64,000 nt of DNA from Roseomonas xinghualingensis (GTDB lineage: Bacteria > Pseudomonadota > Alphaproteobacteria > Acetobacterales > Acetobacteraceae), in the NCBI RefSeq assembly GCF_025791835.1, contig NZ_JAOXLP010000006.1, positions 124,001-188,000 on the forward strand. The letters run 5' to 3'. Below, piece after piece: positions 18,100 through 27,432 of the stretch (position 1 is the first letter of the stretch; each line of letters starts with the position of its first letter). The position numbers and the translations under genes were made by a program. The notes beneath the pieces were generated by a model. The model did no database searches and was not told the origin of the DNA. It saw nothing but the letters and a program-made list of their open reading frames with translations.

Positions 18100-19557
18100 A
18101 TGGACGCGCTGGAAAGCCTGCCGACGAGCGTGCCGCCTTCCGGAAGCGGCGCTGCGGCAGGCGTTGGGACCGGCGGCTTCGCTCAGGCGCTGGGGAATGC
18201 CTTGGGCACTGTTGCGGCCAATGCTCTGGAAATGGCTCCAGCGAATGCGCCACGCAGCGCAGTGCCCGGCATTGCCGTTCCTGTACCCGGACTGGCTGAC
18301 ATGAAGCCGGCATCGGGTGCTGTCCCGTCACTTCCGGACGGGCACCCATTGCCGAAGGGAGACGCCAAGGCCGGTGTGCCCCCCGGACCGTCGCCAAGCC
18401 TGCCCGCATCAGCCCCTGCTGCGCCGGGCGCGGCAGCTCCCGACCTCCCCTTCCCGGTCGCAGAGACTTCGGATGACGCATCGCCAACGAATGACGAGGC
18501 TACGGCGGATGCACCGCTGCCTTCCGGAATCGAGCGTCCCGCCCCCACCCCAGGGACCACTGCGGAACTGCAGGTGCCAGAAGCCATGGTGCCGGCAGAG
18601 GCATCGCACTCCGTAGAAGGGGCGGTTGAGAGTGTGGCAGGACACTCTCCTGCCCTCCTGCACTCAGCGCCTCGCTCCACCCCGCCCGCCATGGAGCAGA
18701 GCGATCCGGCCATGGCAATGGCTGCGATGGCCACGCCGCCGGCCAATCCAGCGGCGGCATTTGCCAGGCAGGCCGCTGGGACGGAAATGGCGGCTCTGAA
18801 CGAGCGGTCCTCCGTTCCAGGCCGTATGAGCCCATCCGGGCATGATCCGGTTATCGGGGCGGCTCCTCCGGCAAGGGGCGGCGATGGCAACCCTCCGATG
18901 GAGGCGCCCAGCATGGGGGGCGCCGCAGAGCCGGCAGCGCAGATGGTGCCTGGAACAGCTTCGGAAGTCCCGGCAGGCATGGCGGCGACCCCGGCGGCCG
19001 AGCCGCAGACCTCGCCCCTCACCATCCCCTCCGTGCTCTCGATGCTGCCGGCGGTGCCCTCCGCCTTGGCGGCGTCTCCCCAGGCGTCGGAATCCCTCAT
19101 CACACCTCGCCTCAGGCCCCAGTTGGCACCAAGCGAGCAGGTTTCGCCGGTTGCCATCGCCCTGTCCCTGGGGGGCGGCAAGGAGGGGCGGATTGCCCTT
19201 GTCCTGGACCCGGCCGAACTGGGCCGGGTGGAGGTCACGGTGGAACGCATCGGTGACGCCACGCGGGTGCAGGTCGCCGCGGAACGGCCGGAGACGCTGG
19301 CCCTGCTGGCACGCGACAGCTCCGCGCTGGACCGCGCGCTGGGCGGCGCGGGGATCGGCGCGGAAGGCGGGCGCAGCCTCGGCTTCTCGCTGCTGGGCGG
19401 GGATGCAGGCGGGCAGGCCATGGGCGGCGGCGCCCAGGAAGACGCGCGAAAATCCGGCCGGGGCTGGCATGGCCCCGCACAGGACAGGAATGGCGCGCGC
19501 CAGGACCATGACATGCAGCGCCGGGCCCTGCTCGGCCTGCTCGACATCGCGATCTGA
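18100..19557 (+). CDS. fliK: Flagellar hook-length control protein FliK
   Basis: Secreted ruler that sets hook length and switches export specificity. A long Ala/Pro-rich, low-complexity ruler region (about residues 1-330) precedes the conserved Flg_hook C-terminal domain (GKEGRIALVLDPAELGRVEV...ALLARDSSALDRALGGAG). The start at 18100 has a GGAGGACGGAG ribosome site 5 nt away. A long open minus-strand frame runs opposite this gene but is a GC-bias shadow. First gene of the plus-strand arm. Confidence 0.9.
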   Translation: MDALESLPTSVPPSGSGAAAGVGTGGFAQALGNALGTVAANALEMAPANAPRSAVPGIAVPVPGLADMKPASGAVPSLPDGHPLPKGDAKAGVPPGPSPSLPASAPAAPGAAAPDLPFPVAETSDDASPTNDEATADAPLPSGIERPAPTPGTTAELQVPEAMVPAEASHSVEGAVESVAGHSPALLHSAPRSTPPAMEQSDPAMAMAAMATPPANPAAAFARQAAGTEMAALNERSSVPGRMSPSGHDPVIGAAPPARGGDGNPPMEAPSMGGAAEPAAQMVPGTASEVPAGMAATPAAEPQTSPLTIPSVLSMLPAVPSALAASPQASESLITPRLRPQLAPSEQVSPVAIALSLGGGKEGRIALVLDPAELGRVEVTVERIGDATRVQVAAERPETLALLARDSSALDRALGGAGIGAEGGRSLGFSLLGGDAGGQAMGGGAQEDARKSGRGWHGPAQDRNGARQDHDMQRRALLGLLDIAI

Positions 19558-19569
19558 GGGAAGAGACTC

Positions 19570-20232
19570 ATGGCCGTTTCGGGCACCACCGCCACCGGCG
19601 CCGCGGCATCCGCCGCCGCCACATCCAGCGCGCAACTGGCGGGCAGCTTCGACAACTTCCTGACCCTGCTGACGACGCAGCTGAAGAACCAATCGCCGAC
19701 CGATCCACTGGATACCAACCAGATGACGGCGCAGCTGGTGCAGTTCGCCTCGGTCGAGCAGCAGATTTCGATGAACAAGAACCTGGAGCAGATGGTCTCG
19801 CTGCAGCAGGCAGCGCAGCTTACCGCCGCCGCGCCGATGCTGGGGCAGCGGGTGGAGGTGAGCGGGGATACCCTGCCGCTGCAGGACGGCGGCGCGACGA
19901 TCCGCCTGCCGGCGGCAGGCCATGCGCGGATGGCGCGGGTGGCGGTGATGGACAGCAGCGGCAGGACGGTTCGGGAAGCGCAGGTGATGCTCGGCACCGC
20001 CGCGCAGGAGTGGCGCTGGGACGGCCGCGATTCCACCGGCAAGCAGCTCACCGACGGCGCCTATAAGGTGGCGGTGACCGGCTCGGACAGCAATGGCGGC
20101 AGCGCGGCCGTGGACTTCACCATGATCGGCACGGCCACTGCGGCGGAGCGCAACAAGGGCGTACTGACGCTGCGGATGGGCGCGGCGAGCTATGGCTTCG
20201 ATGCGGTGCGCTCCATCACCGGCGGAAGATGA
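19570..20232 (+). CDS. flgD: Flagellar basal-body rod modification / hook cap protein FlgD
   Basis: Hook-capping scaffold needed for FlgE polymerisation. It has the N-terminal signature FDNFLTLLTTQLKNQSPTDPLDTNQMTAQLVQFASVEQQ, a FlgD Ig-like region (VAVMDSSGRTVREAQVMLGTAAQEWRWDGRDSTG) and a C-terminal beta part. It follows fliK by 12 bp, as in many alphaproteobacteria. Confidence 0.95.
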   Translation: MAVSGTTATGAAASAAATSSAQLAGSFDNFLTLLTTQLKNQSPTDPLDTNQMTAQLVQFASVEQQISMNKNLEQMVSLQQAAQLTAAAPMLGQRVEVSGDTLPLQDGGATIRLPAAGHARMARVAVMDSSGRTVREAQVMLGTAAQEWRWDGRDSTGKQLTDGAYKVAVTGSDSNGGSAAVDFTMIGTATAAERNKGVLTLRMGAASYGFDAVRSITGGR

Positions 20233-20258
20233 TCCGGCAGGCGTAACCGTCCCTTAAC

Positions 20259-20281
20259 CGCCCACCCGGCAAAGCTTGCCG
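20259..20281. terminator. Hairpin between flgD and fliF
   Basis: An inverted repeat CCCGGCAA-AGC-TTGCCGGG lies about 30 bp after the flgD stop. There is no T-run, so it may only attenuate or stabilise the transcript; the following 105 bp to fliF hold no recognisable promoter. Confidence 0.3.
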
Positions 20282-20385
20282 GGCCGGCAGGATGCCGGTG
20301 CAAGGGGGCCGCTTTCATGCGCCGTGGATCGACCCGGAACTTGATCGGATCCGGCCGCGTCAGGCGGCTGGCGGGACGGGGCTGA

Positions 20386-22029
20386 ATGGCCGGGTTCCTT
20401 GCCCAGCTCCGCGCGCTCGGGGCACTCCGCCTGGGTGCCATGGCAGCAGTCGCGCTGGCGGTACTCGGGCTGCTTGGCTGGTTCGGGATGCGCGCCGGGC
20501 AACCAGGCATGGCCCTTCTTTATGCGGAACTGGATCCGCGCGATGCGGGGGCGGTGGTCGCCGCGCTCGACCGGCAGAAGGTTGCCTATCACCTGGGCCA
20601 TGGCGGCACCTCCATCATGGTGCCCGAGGAAATGGTGCCGCGCCTGAGGCTTTCCCTGGCGCGTGAAGGCCTGCCCGCCGGCGGCAGCGTGGGCTGGGAG
20701 ATCTTCGATCGCGGCGAGAGCCTGACGACGACCCCCTTCCAGCAGGATGTGAACCGGTTGCGCGCCATGGAAGGCGAGCTGTCGCGCACCATCCGTGGCC
20801 TGGCCGGCGTGCGAGCCGCGCGGGTGCATCTCGTACTGCCCCGGCGCGAGGCTTTCTCCCGCCAGCAGGCTGAGGCCCAGGCAAGCGTGGTGCTGACCAT
20901 GCAGGGCATTCAGCGCCTGGACCGCGAAGGGGTGCAGGCGGTGCTGCATCTGGTTGCCACGGCTGTACCGGGGCTGCAGGCACGCAATGTGTCCATCGTA
21001 GACAGCCGGGGCGAGTTGCTGGCGCGCGGCGGCCAGGCGCTGAACGGCCCGGCCGCCGCGGCGACGCAGGAGGAGATGCGGCGCGCCGAGGGCCTGCGGA
21101 TCGCCCGTGCCGTGGAGGAAATGCTGGAGCGCAGCCTGGGTCCCGGCCGCGTGCGGGCCGAAGCGGCGGTGGAGATGGATTTCGACCGCATCCAGACCAC
21201 CGAGGAGCGCTTCGATCCCGAGAACCAGGTGGCACGCAGCGTGCAGAGCAGCCAGGAGCAGTCTCGCGGCGCGGAAAGCGGCAATGTCTCGGTCGCCAAC
21301 CAACTGCCGGGCGCGGAGCCTGCGGGCGGCAATTCAAGCCAAGAGAACAAGTCCGAGGAAACGACGAATTACGAGATCGGCAAGACGGTGCGGAGCACGC
21401 TGCGCGAGCATCCGGTGCTGCGCCGCCTTTCCGTCGCCGTGCTGGTCGATGGCGTGTGGGAAGGGACGCCGCCATCCTTCCGCGAGCGCAGTGCGGATGA
21501 GCTTGCCCGTATCGGCACGCTGGTACGGAGCGCCATCGGCTTCGACGAGCGGCGTGGCGACCGTGTGGAAGTCGTCTCCATGCGCTTCGCATTGCCGGAA
21601 GGCGGGGACAACGCGCCTGAGGCCGGCCTGCTGGGGCTGGGGATCGGCCCGGCGACCCTCGCGCGGCTGGTGGAGTCGGCGATCTATGCGGTGGTGGCGC
21701 TGATCGCGATCCTGCTTGTCGCGCGGCCCATGGCGAAGCGGCTGACGGCGGCTCTCGTGCCGCAGCCGGCCCTGGCCGGGATCGGTCCGGACGGGCCGGC
21801 ACTGCCGGGCGCGGGCATGGCTGGGGCCATCGCCGGTCCCGGCGCGGTGGCTGGCGCGCTTGCGGCCCCCGCTGCCCGGCTGCCGGGCGAGGACGAAATG
21901 GTCAGCCTGGACAATGTGCAGGGGCAACTCCGCGCCTCATCCGTCGCACGGGTGAACGCCCTGATGGAGGCGCATCCGGATGAGGCGCTGACCGTGATGC
22001 GCCGCTGGCTGGCGCCCGAGGAGAACTGA
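20386..22029 (+). CDS. fliF: Flagellar MS-ring protein FliF
   Basis: Inner-membrane ring on which the motor and export apparatus are built. TM1 is at about residues 16-36 ([17 protein letters not shown]), followed by the YscJ/FliF ring-building domain ([44 protein letters not shown]). TM2 is near residues 428-450 ([15 protein letters not shown]). The C-terminal tail ([34 protein letters not shown]) is the FliG-binding region. 547 residues is normal. Confidence 0.96.
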   Translation: MAGFLAQLRALGALRLGAMAAVALAVLGLLGWFGMRAGQPGMALLYAELDPRDAGAVVAALDRQKVAYHLGHGGTSIMVPEEMVPRLRLSLAREGLPAGGSVGWEIFDRGESLTTTPFQQDVNRLRAMEGELSRTIRGLAGVRAARVHLVLPRREAFSRQQAEAQASVVLTMQGIQRLDREGVQAVLHLVATAVPGLQARNVSIVDSRGELLARGGQALNGPAAAATQEEMRRAEGLRIARAVEEMLERSLGPGRVRAEAAVEMDFDRIQTTEERFDPENQVARSVQSSQEQSRGAESGNVSVANQLPGAEPAGGNSSQENKSEETTNYEIGKTVRSTLREHPVLRRLSVAVLVDGVWEGTPPSFRERSADELARIGTLVRSAIGFDERRGDRVEVVSMRFALPEGGDNAPEAGLLGLGIGPATLARLVESAIYAVVALIAILLVARPMAKRLTAALVPQPALAGIGPDGPALPGAGMAGAIAGPGAVAGALAAPAARLPGEDEMVSLDNVQGQLRASSVARVNALMEAHPDEALTVMRRWLAPEEN

Positions 22030-22031
22030 CG

Positions 22032-23021
22032 ATGCATCTCACCGGCCCGCAGAAGGCGGCCGTCCTTCTCCTGACACTGGCCGACAGGCATTCGGAAAAG
22101 CTTTTCGCCCGGCTGCATGAGGATGAGATCAAGGATGTCTCCATCGCCATGGCGACTCTGGGCGCGGTGGACGCGTCCGTCGTGGAGACGATCTGCAAGG
22201 AGTTCTGCGAGAACCTCGGCGCCACCGGCAAGCTCATCGGCTCCTATGAAACCACGGAGCGGATGCTGCTGAAGACGCTTCCGCCCGACCGGGTTGCGCA
22301 GATCATGGAGGAGATCCGCGGCCCCGCCGGGCGGACCATGTGGGACAAGCTGGGCAATGTCTCCGAGTCGGTGCTCGCGAACTACCTGAAGAACGAATAC
22401 CCGCAAACCGTCGCGGTCGTGCTCTCGAAGGTGCGTCCGGACCATGCGGCGCGCGTGCTGGCCCTGTTGCCCGAAGGCTTCGCCATGGAGGTGGTGATGC
22501 GGATGCTCCGCATGGAGACCGTGCAGAAGGAAGCGCTGGAAGGCGTGGAGCGCACGCTGAAGATGGAGTTCATGAGCAATCTGGCCCGCTCCCACCGCCA
22601 GGACAGCCATGAGGTGATGGCCGACATCTTCAACAATCTGGACCGCGCCGCCGAAGGGCGGATCATGGCCGCGCTGGAGGAGCGCAACCGCGAGAGCGCC
22701 GAGCGCATCCGCGCCCTGATGTTCACCTTCGACGATCTGATACGGCTGGACGGCCCGGGCGTGCAGCTCCTCCTGCGCAGCGTGGACAAGGAGAAGCTGG
22801 CCCTGGCGCTGAAGGGCGCGAGTGACACGCTGAAGGAGATGTTCTTCCGCAACCTGTCGGAACGGGCCGCGAAGATGCTGAAGGACGACATCGCGGCCCT
22901 GGGCGCCGTGCGGCTGCGCGACGTTGACGAGGCGCAGGCGATCATGGTCGCGACCGCGAAGGATCTGGCGGCCACTGGCCAGATCCTGCTCGATGATGGG
23001 CAGGAGGCGATGATCGCCTGA
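22032..23021 (+). CDS. fliG: Flagellar motor switch protein FliG
   Basis: Rotor protein that contacts the stator and changes rotation sense. The N-terminal FliF-binding domain ([16 protein letters not shown]), the middle domain ([27 protein letters not shown], carrying the conserved EHPQ-like NEYPQ element) and the C-terminal torque domain ([34 protein letters not shown]) are all present. It starts 2 bp after fliF. Confidence 0.96.
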   Translation: MHLTGPQKAAVLLLTLADRHSEKLFARLHEDEIKDVSIAMATLGAVDASVVETICKEFCENLGATGKLIGSYETTERMLLKTLPPDRVAQIMEEIRGPAGRTMWDKLGNVSESVLANYLKNEYPQTVAVVLSKVRPDHAARVLALLPEGFAMEVVMRMLRMETVQKEALEGVERTLKMEFMSNLARSHRQDSHEVMADIFNNLDRAAEGRIMAALEERNRESAERIRALMFTFDDLIRLDGPGVQLLLRSVDKEKLALALKGASDTLKEMFFRNLSERAAKMLKDDIAALGAVRLRDVDEAQAIMVATAKDLAATGQILLDDGQEAMIA

Positions 23022-23022
23022 C

Positions 23023-23643
23023 ATGCCGGTGCTGATGAACGGCCTGCGTGGCCTCGTCCTTCCCGATCTCGATGCGCCGGCCGCGCTGCCGCATGAGGAG
23101 CCGCCGGCGCCGTCCATCGAGGAGATGCTGGAGGCCGCCCGGCGTGAAGGCCATGCGGCCGGCCTGCGTGAGGGCGAGGTTCGCGGCCGCGCCGCCGAAC
23201 AGGCATCGCGCGATGCGCTGGCCGATGAAGCCATCCGCGTGGCGCTTCTGCAGCTGGAGGCTGCGCGGAAGATGGCGCGCGACATAGCCGATGAGAATGC
23301 TCATGCCCTGGCGGAGCTGCTGGTGGGCATGGTGGATGCTGCCCTTCCCGGTGCCGCCGCGCGCGAGGCCGCGGCGCTGCTGGAGCCGTTGATGCGCGCA
23401 TTCGGCCCTGTGGAGGACGCACCGCCCGGCGCCGTGCTGCGCGTTCCCCCCACCCTGCTGGACCATACCCGTACGCGCTTCGGTGCGACCGGCCTGCCGA
23501 TCGAGGCCGATCCCAGCCTGCCTGAAGGTGATGCGCGTATCACCTGGCGGGATGGCGGCCTGGAACTCGACCTCTCCCGCCGCCGCGCCGCGCTACGCGA
23601 GGCACTGGCGGCGCTGCACCTGCCCCTGGAGGATGAAGTATGA
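23023..23643 (+). CDS. fliH: Flagellar assembly protein FliH-like
   Basis: Export-ATPase stator/linker. Sequence conservation in FliH is low. The assignment rests on position between fliG and fliN and the expected layout: charged N terminus, a coiled-coil with regularly spaced Gly (REGHAAGLREGEVRGRAAE), and a globular C-terminal part (VLRVPPTLLDHTRTRFG...GDARITWRDGGLELDL). The partner ATPase FliI is not in the window. The stop overlaps fliN by ATGA. Confidence 0.75.
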   Translation: MPVLMNGLRGLVLPDLDAPAALPHEEPPAPSIEEMLEAARREGHAAGLREGEVRGRAAEQASRDALADEAIRVALLQLEAARKMARDIADENAHALAELLVGMVDAALPGAAAREAAALLEPLMRAFGPVEDAPPGAVLRVPPTLLDHTRTRFGATGLPIEADPSLPEGDARITWRDGGLELDLSRRRAALREALAALHLPLEDEV

Positions 23644-23954
23644 GCAACGGTTTCGAGCCCGTCGCCGCGAATGAAACCGGCGAAGCCCGTCCCCCCGGTG
23701 CCAGCCAGGGCCTCGACGCGGTCTATGACATCCCTGTGCAGGTCAGCGCGGTGCTGGGGCGCGCGACACTGCAGGTGAGCCAGTTGCTGAAGCTCGGGCG
23801 CGGCGCTGTGGTGGAACTGGACCGCAAGCTGGGCGAGGCGGTGGACATCTATGTCAACAACCGTCTCGTCGCGCGCGGCGAGGTGGTGATGGTGGAGGAC
23901 AACCGGCTAGGCGTGACCATGACCGAGATCGTGAAGGCGGACCGCCCGGGATGA
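23640..23954 (+). CDS. fliN: Flagellar motor switch protein FliN
   Basis: C-ring component with a single SpoA/SPOA domain: VYDIPVQVSAVLGRATLQVSQLLKLGRGAVVELDRKLGEAVDIYVNN is diagnostic in pieces (LLKLGRGAVVELD, VNNRLVARGEVVMVEDN, GVTMTEIV). 104 residues, normal for FliN without extensions. Overlaps both neighbours by 4 bp. Confidence 0.95.
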   Translation: MSNGFEPVAANETGEARPPGASQGLDAVYDIPVQVSAVLGRATLQVSQLLKLGRGAVVELDRKLGEAVDIYVNNRLVARGEVVMVEDNRLGVTMTEIVKADRPG

Positions 23955-25336
23955 CGCGCCTTCTCATCATCGGCAGCCTGGAGGCGGAGCTGGGCCATGC
24001 GGCGCGGCTCGCGGTCTCGCGCGGCGCAAGGCTGCGCCAGGCGGATGGGGTAACGGGCGGCATTGCCATGGCGCGTGCCGAGGGCTTCGACCTGATCCTC
24101 TGCGACGTGCTGCACGATGTGGCCTGGCTGGTCTCCTCGCTGGAGGCTGAGCGGATCGTCTGCCCGGTCATCGCCTGCGGGCGCAATGCCGATGCGGCGG
24201 CGGCGGTGCGCGCCATCCAGGCCGGGGCGAAGGAGTTCCTGCCGCTGCCGCCGGATGCCGATCTGATCGCCGCGATGCTGCAGGCCGCCGCGGGGGAAGC
24301 GGATGCGCCGGTGCATCGCGATCCCGCCATGGCTGCCGTGCTGAAGCGGGCCGAGGGTGTGGCACGGGCAGAGGCAAGCGTGCTGATCACCGGTGAAAGC
24401 GGCACGGGCAAGGAGGTTTTGGCGCGGCATATCCACCGCCATTCGCGGCGATCGGAAGGCCCCTTCGTCGCACTGAATTGCGCGGCCCTGCCGGAGGCCT
24501 TGTTGGAGAGCGAGCTGTTCGGCCATGAGAAGGGTGCCTTCTCCGGCGCCGTGGCGGCACGGCGCGGCAAGTTCGAGCAGGCGGATGGCGGCACGCTGCT
24601 GCTGGACGAGATCGGGGAAATGGATCCGCGGCTTCAGGCAAAGATCCTTCGAGCCTTGCAGGAACGGGAAATCGACCGGCTGGGCGGCGCCGGTCCGGTG
24701 AAGGTGGATGTACGCATTCTGGCAGCCACCAACAGGGATCTCGCCGCAGAGGTGGCGGCGGGACGCTTCCGCGAGGATCTTTTCTTCCGCCTGAATGTGG
24801 TGGCGCTGCGAATCCCCGCCCTGCGCGACCGGCCGGAAGACATCATGCCCATCGCCGAGCATTTCGCGCGCCGCTATGCCGAAGTGAATGGCTTGCCCCA
24901 GCGCCGCTTCGCGCCCCCGGCGCGCGCGGCCCTGCTGGCACATTCCTGGCCCGGCAATGTGCGGGAACTTGAAAACACGGTCCATCGTGCCGTGCTGCTG
25001 GCCGAAGGAGATGAGATCGGTACGGAAGCGGTAGAGCTACATGTGCCCGTGCCCAGGACGGCGGCGCCCTCATCCGAATCAGCAGTGCCCCAGCCGTCCC
25101 GCAACATCGGTGTGGGGGCGCTGGTCGGACGGCGCGTGGATGAGGTGGAGCGCGACCTGATCCTGGAGACGCTGACGCATTGCCTGGGCAACCGCACGCG
25201 GGCGGCGGAGATCCTCGGCATTTCGATCCGCACGCTGCGCAACAAGCTGCACGAATATCGCGCGGCAGGCGCACCAGTGCCGATGGCACCGGGCCAGATG
25301 CCCGTGGCGCCCTTTCCCTACGCGCAGATGGGCTGA
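23951..25336 (+). CDS. flbD: Sigma-54-dependent flagellar activator, FlbD-like
   Basis: Enhancer-binding protein that activates sigma-54 flagellar promoters. Residues 1-110 form a receiver-like domain in which the acidic pair after strand 1 is absent (LLIIGSLEAE), although the Asp of LILCDV and the Lys of AGAKEFLPL remain. The AAA+ domain has Walker A GESGTGKE near 147-154, the sigma-54 contact loop GAFSGA near 196-201 instead of GAFTGA, and Walker B LLLDEIGEM. The C-terminal Fis-type helix-turn-helix (NRTRAAEILGISIRTLRNKL) binds DNA. Candidate targets are the two sigma-54 promoters at about 17.9-18.05 kb. Confidence 0.92.
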   Translation: MTRLLIIGSLEAELGHAARLAVSRGARLRQADGVTGGIAMARAEGFDLILCDVLHDVAWLVSSLEAERIVCPVIACGRNADAAAAVRAIQAGAKEFLPLPPDADLIAAMLQAAAGEADAPVHRDPAMAAVLKRAEGVARAEASVLITGESGTGKEVLARHIHRHSRRSEGPFVALNCAALPEALLESELFGHEKGAFSGAVAARRGKFEQADGGTLLLDEIGEMDPRLQAKILRALQEREIDRLGGAGPVKVDVRILAATNRDLAAEVAAGRFREDLFFRLNVVALRIPALRDRPEDIMPIAEHFARRYAEVNGLPQRRFAPPARAALLAHSWPGNVRELENTVHRAVLLAEGDEIGTEAVELHVPVPRTAAPSSESAVPQPSRNIGVGALVGRRVDEVERDLILETLTHCLGNRTRAAEILGISIRTLRNKLHEYRAAGAPVPMAPGQMPVAPFPYAQMG

Positions 25337-25342
25337 TCGCGC

Positions 25343-27391
25343 ATGCCGTTGCCCGGCTGGCTGCGGAAGCTTGGCGCCTCCACCGATGTGGCGCTGGCGG
25401 TCGGCGTGGCCATGCTCATCGTCGTGCTGGTGGTGCCGCTTCCGGTTCCGCTGCTGGATGCCGGGCTTGCGCTCTCGGTCACTCTGTCGGTGCTGGTGCT
25501 GATGACGGCGCTGTTCCTGCAACGGCCGCTGGACTTCACCTCCTTTCCGACCATCCTGCTGCTGACCACACTCCTGCGGCTCGCCCTAAACGTCGCCACC
25601 ACGCGCACCATCCTGACCCATGGGCATGAGGGGCCGACCTCGGCTGGCCATGTCGTCTCGGCCTTCGGTGGCTTCCTGATGGGCGGGGACGTGCTGGTGG
25701 GGCTGATCGTCTTCGCCATCCTGCTCGTCGTGAACTTCATGGTGGTGACGAAGGGCTCGGGCCGCATCGCCGAGGTGGCCGCGCGCTTCAGCCTGGATGC
25801 CATGCCGGGCAAGCAGATGGCGATCGACGCCGATCTCTCCTCGGGGCTGATCGACGACAAGGTCGCGCGGCAGCGGCGCGCGGATCTGGAGGCGGAAAGC
25901 GGCTTCTACGGCTCCATGGACGGCGCCGCGAAATTCGTGCGCGGCGATGCCGTCGCGGGGCTGATCATCACCGGGATCAACCTTCTGGGTGGAATCGCCA
26001 TCGGTGCGGGGCGGCATGGGCTCCCCTTCCTCGAAGCCATTTCCACTTTCGCCTCCCTTACGGTGGGCGATGGTCTGGTGTCCCAGATTCCGGCGCTGCT
26101 CACCTCGGTGGCTGCGGGCATCGTCGTCACCAAGGGCAATACCGAGGGCACGGCAGACAAGGCGCTGGTGAAGCAGCTCGGCCTGGCCAAGCCGCTTTGG
26201 ATCGCCTCCGGGGCCAGCGTGATGATGGGCTTGCTGCCTGGCATGCCGCTGCTTCCCTTCCTGATGCTGGCAGGAGGCTTCGCGGCTGCGGCCTGGAACC
26301 GGCGCCAGGCGGATGAGATTGCCGAGGCGGCGGCCGTACCGGCCACCATCGCGCCAGAAGCGCCGATCACGGAGACATTGCGGATCGACCTTCTGCGGGT
26401 GGAGCTTGGCTATGGGCTGCTCTCACTCGCCGCGGGCGAGGGCCCGCGCCTGACGGAGCAGATCCGCAACCTGCGCAAGACCGTGGCGCAGGAGATGGGC
26501 TTCGTGCTGCCGAGTGTGCGCCTGCAGGACAACCTGCATCTGAAGCCACATGAATATGTCGTGCGGGTCAAGGAGATCGAGGCCGGGCGCGGCGAGTTGC
26601 GCATCCCGATGCAACTCGCCATCGATCCCTCCGGCCGGCGCCCCGACATGCCAGGCGAACCCTGCGAGGAACCGACCTTCGGGTTGCCTGCCCTCTGGAT
26701 CGAGGAGCACCGCAAGGAGGAGGCCCTGGCACGCGGCTGCACGGTTGTGGACGGCGCGGGCGTGCTGGCGACGCATCTCACGGAGATCGTGCGCGAGCAC
26801 ATGCCCGAGTTACTGAGCCATGCCGAGGCGCAGAAGCTGCTGGACGATCTGCCCGCAGAGCACGCGAAGCTGCTCTCTGACCTGATCCCGGCGCAGATCA
26901 CCACCGGTGGCGTGCAGCGCGTGCTGCAGGCTCTGCTGGCGGAGCGTGTTTCGATCCGGGACCTGCCCACCATCCTGGAGGGCATCCAGGAAGCGATGGC
27001 GGCAGGTGCGCGCGGCGTGCCGGCGCTGGTTTCGGTGGTGCGGACGCGGCTGGCGCGGCAGCTTTCGGATGCGGCGCGGGGACCAGGGGGATATGTGCCG
27101 CTGATCTCGCTTTCCGCTGAGTGGGAGCAGGCCTTCGCCGAGGCGCTCGTGGGTCCGGGCGATGAACGCCAGCTCGCCATGGCACCGTCCCGCCTGCATG
27201 AATTCATGAACCGCCTGCGCGATGCCTTCGATAGCGCGACGGCACAGGGTGAATCCCCCGTGCTGGTGTGCAGCCCGGGTGTGCGCGCCCATGTGCGCGC
27301 CATCGTGGAACGCTTCCGTCCCTCCACCGCCGTGATGGCACAAACAGAGATCCACCCCCGCGCGCGCATCCGCACGGTGGGCGCCATCTGA
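25343..27391 (+). CDS. flhA: Flagellar export gate protein FlhA
   Basis: Integral membrane component of the flagellar type III export gate. The N-terminal half has about eight membrane helices and the family signature RLALNVATTRTILTHGHEG plus the cytoplasmic FHIPEP-type loop (VTKGSGRIAEVAARFSLDAMPGKQMAIDADL). The C-terminal half (about residues 345-682) is the chaperone/substrate-docking domain. 682 residues is normal. It begins 6 bp after flbD. Confidence 0.96.
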   Translation: MPLPGWLRKLGASTDVALAVGVAMLIVVLVVPLPVPLLDAGLALSVTLSVLVLMTALFLQRPLDFTSFPTILLLTTLLRLALNVATTRTILTHGHEGPTSAGHVVSAFGGFLMGGDVLVGLIVFAILLVVNFMVVTKGSGRIAEVAARFSLDAMPGKQMAIDADLSSGLIDDKVARQRRADLEAESGFYGSMDGAAKFVRGDAVAGLIITGINLLGGIAIGAGRHGLPFLEAISTFASLTVGDGLVSQIPALLTSVAAGIVVTKGNTEGTADKALVKQLGLAKPLWIASGASVMMGLLPGMPLLPFLMLAGGFAAAAWNRRQADEIAEAAAVPATIAPEAPITETLRIDLLRVELGYGLLSLAAGEGPRLTEQIRNLRKTVAQEMGFVLPSVRLQDNLHLKPHEYVVRVKEIEAGRGELRIPMQLAIDPSGRRPDMPGEPCEEPTFGLPALWIEEHRKEEALARGCTVVDGAGVLATHLTEIVREHMPELLSHAEAQKLLDDLPAEHAKLLSDLIPAQITTGGVQRVLQALLAERVSIRDLPTILEGIQEAMAAGARGVPALVSVVRTRLARQLSDAARGPGGYVPLISLSAEWEQAFAEALVGPGDERQLAMAPSRLHEFMNRLRDAFDSATAQGESPVLVCSPGVRAHVRAIVERFRPSTAVMAQTEIHPRARIRTVGAI

Positions 27392-27432
27392 CCTTCACCT
27401 TCCGGCAACCCTGAAGGGTTCAGCATCGCCTC

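Noticed and set aside
18183..20051. A 622-codon minus-strand frame opposite fliK and flgD
   Set aside because: Ser/Ala/Pro-rich translation with no domain, opposite a well-supported FliK and FlgD.
27405..27425. Inverted repeat AACCCTGAAGGGTT between flhA and flhF
   Set aside because: Short 6-bp arms, 2-nt spacer and no T-run; too weak to call a terminator.
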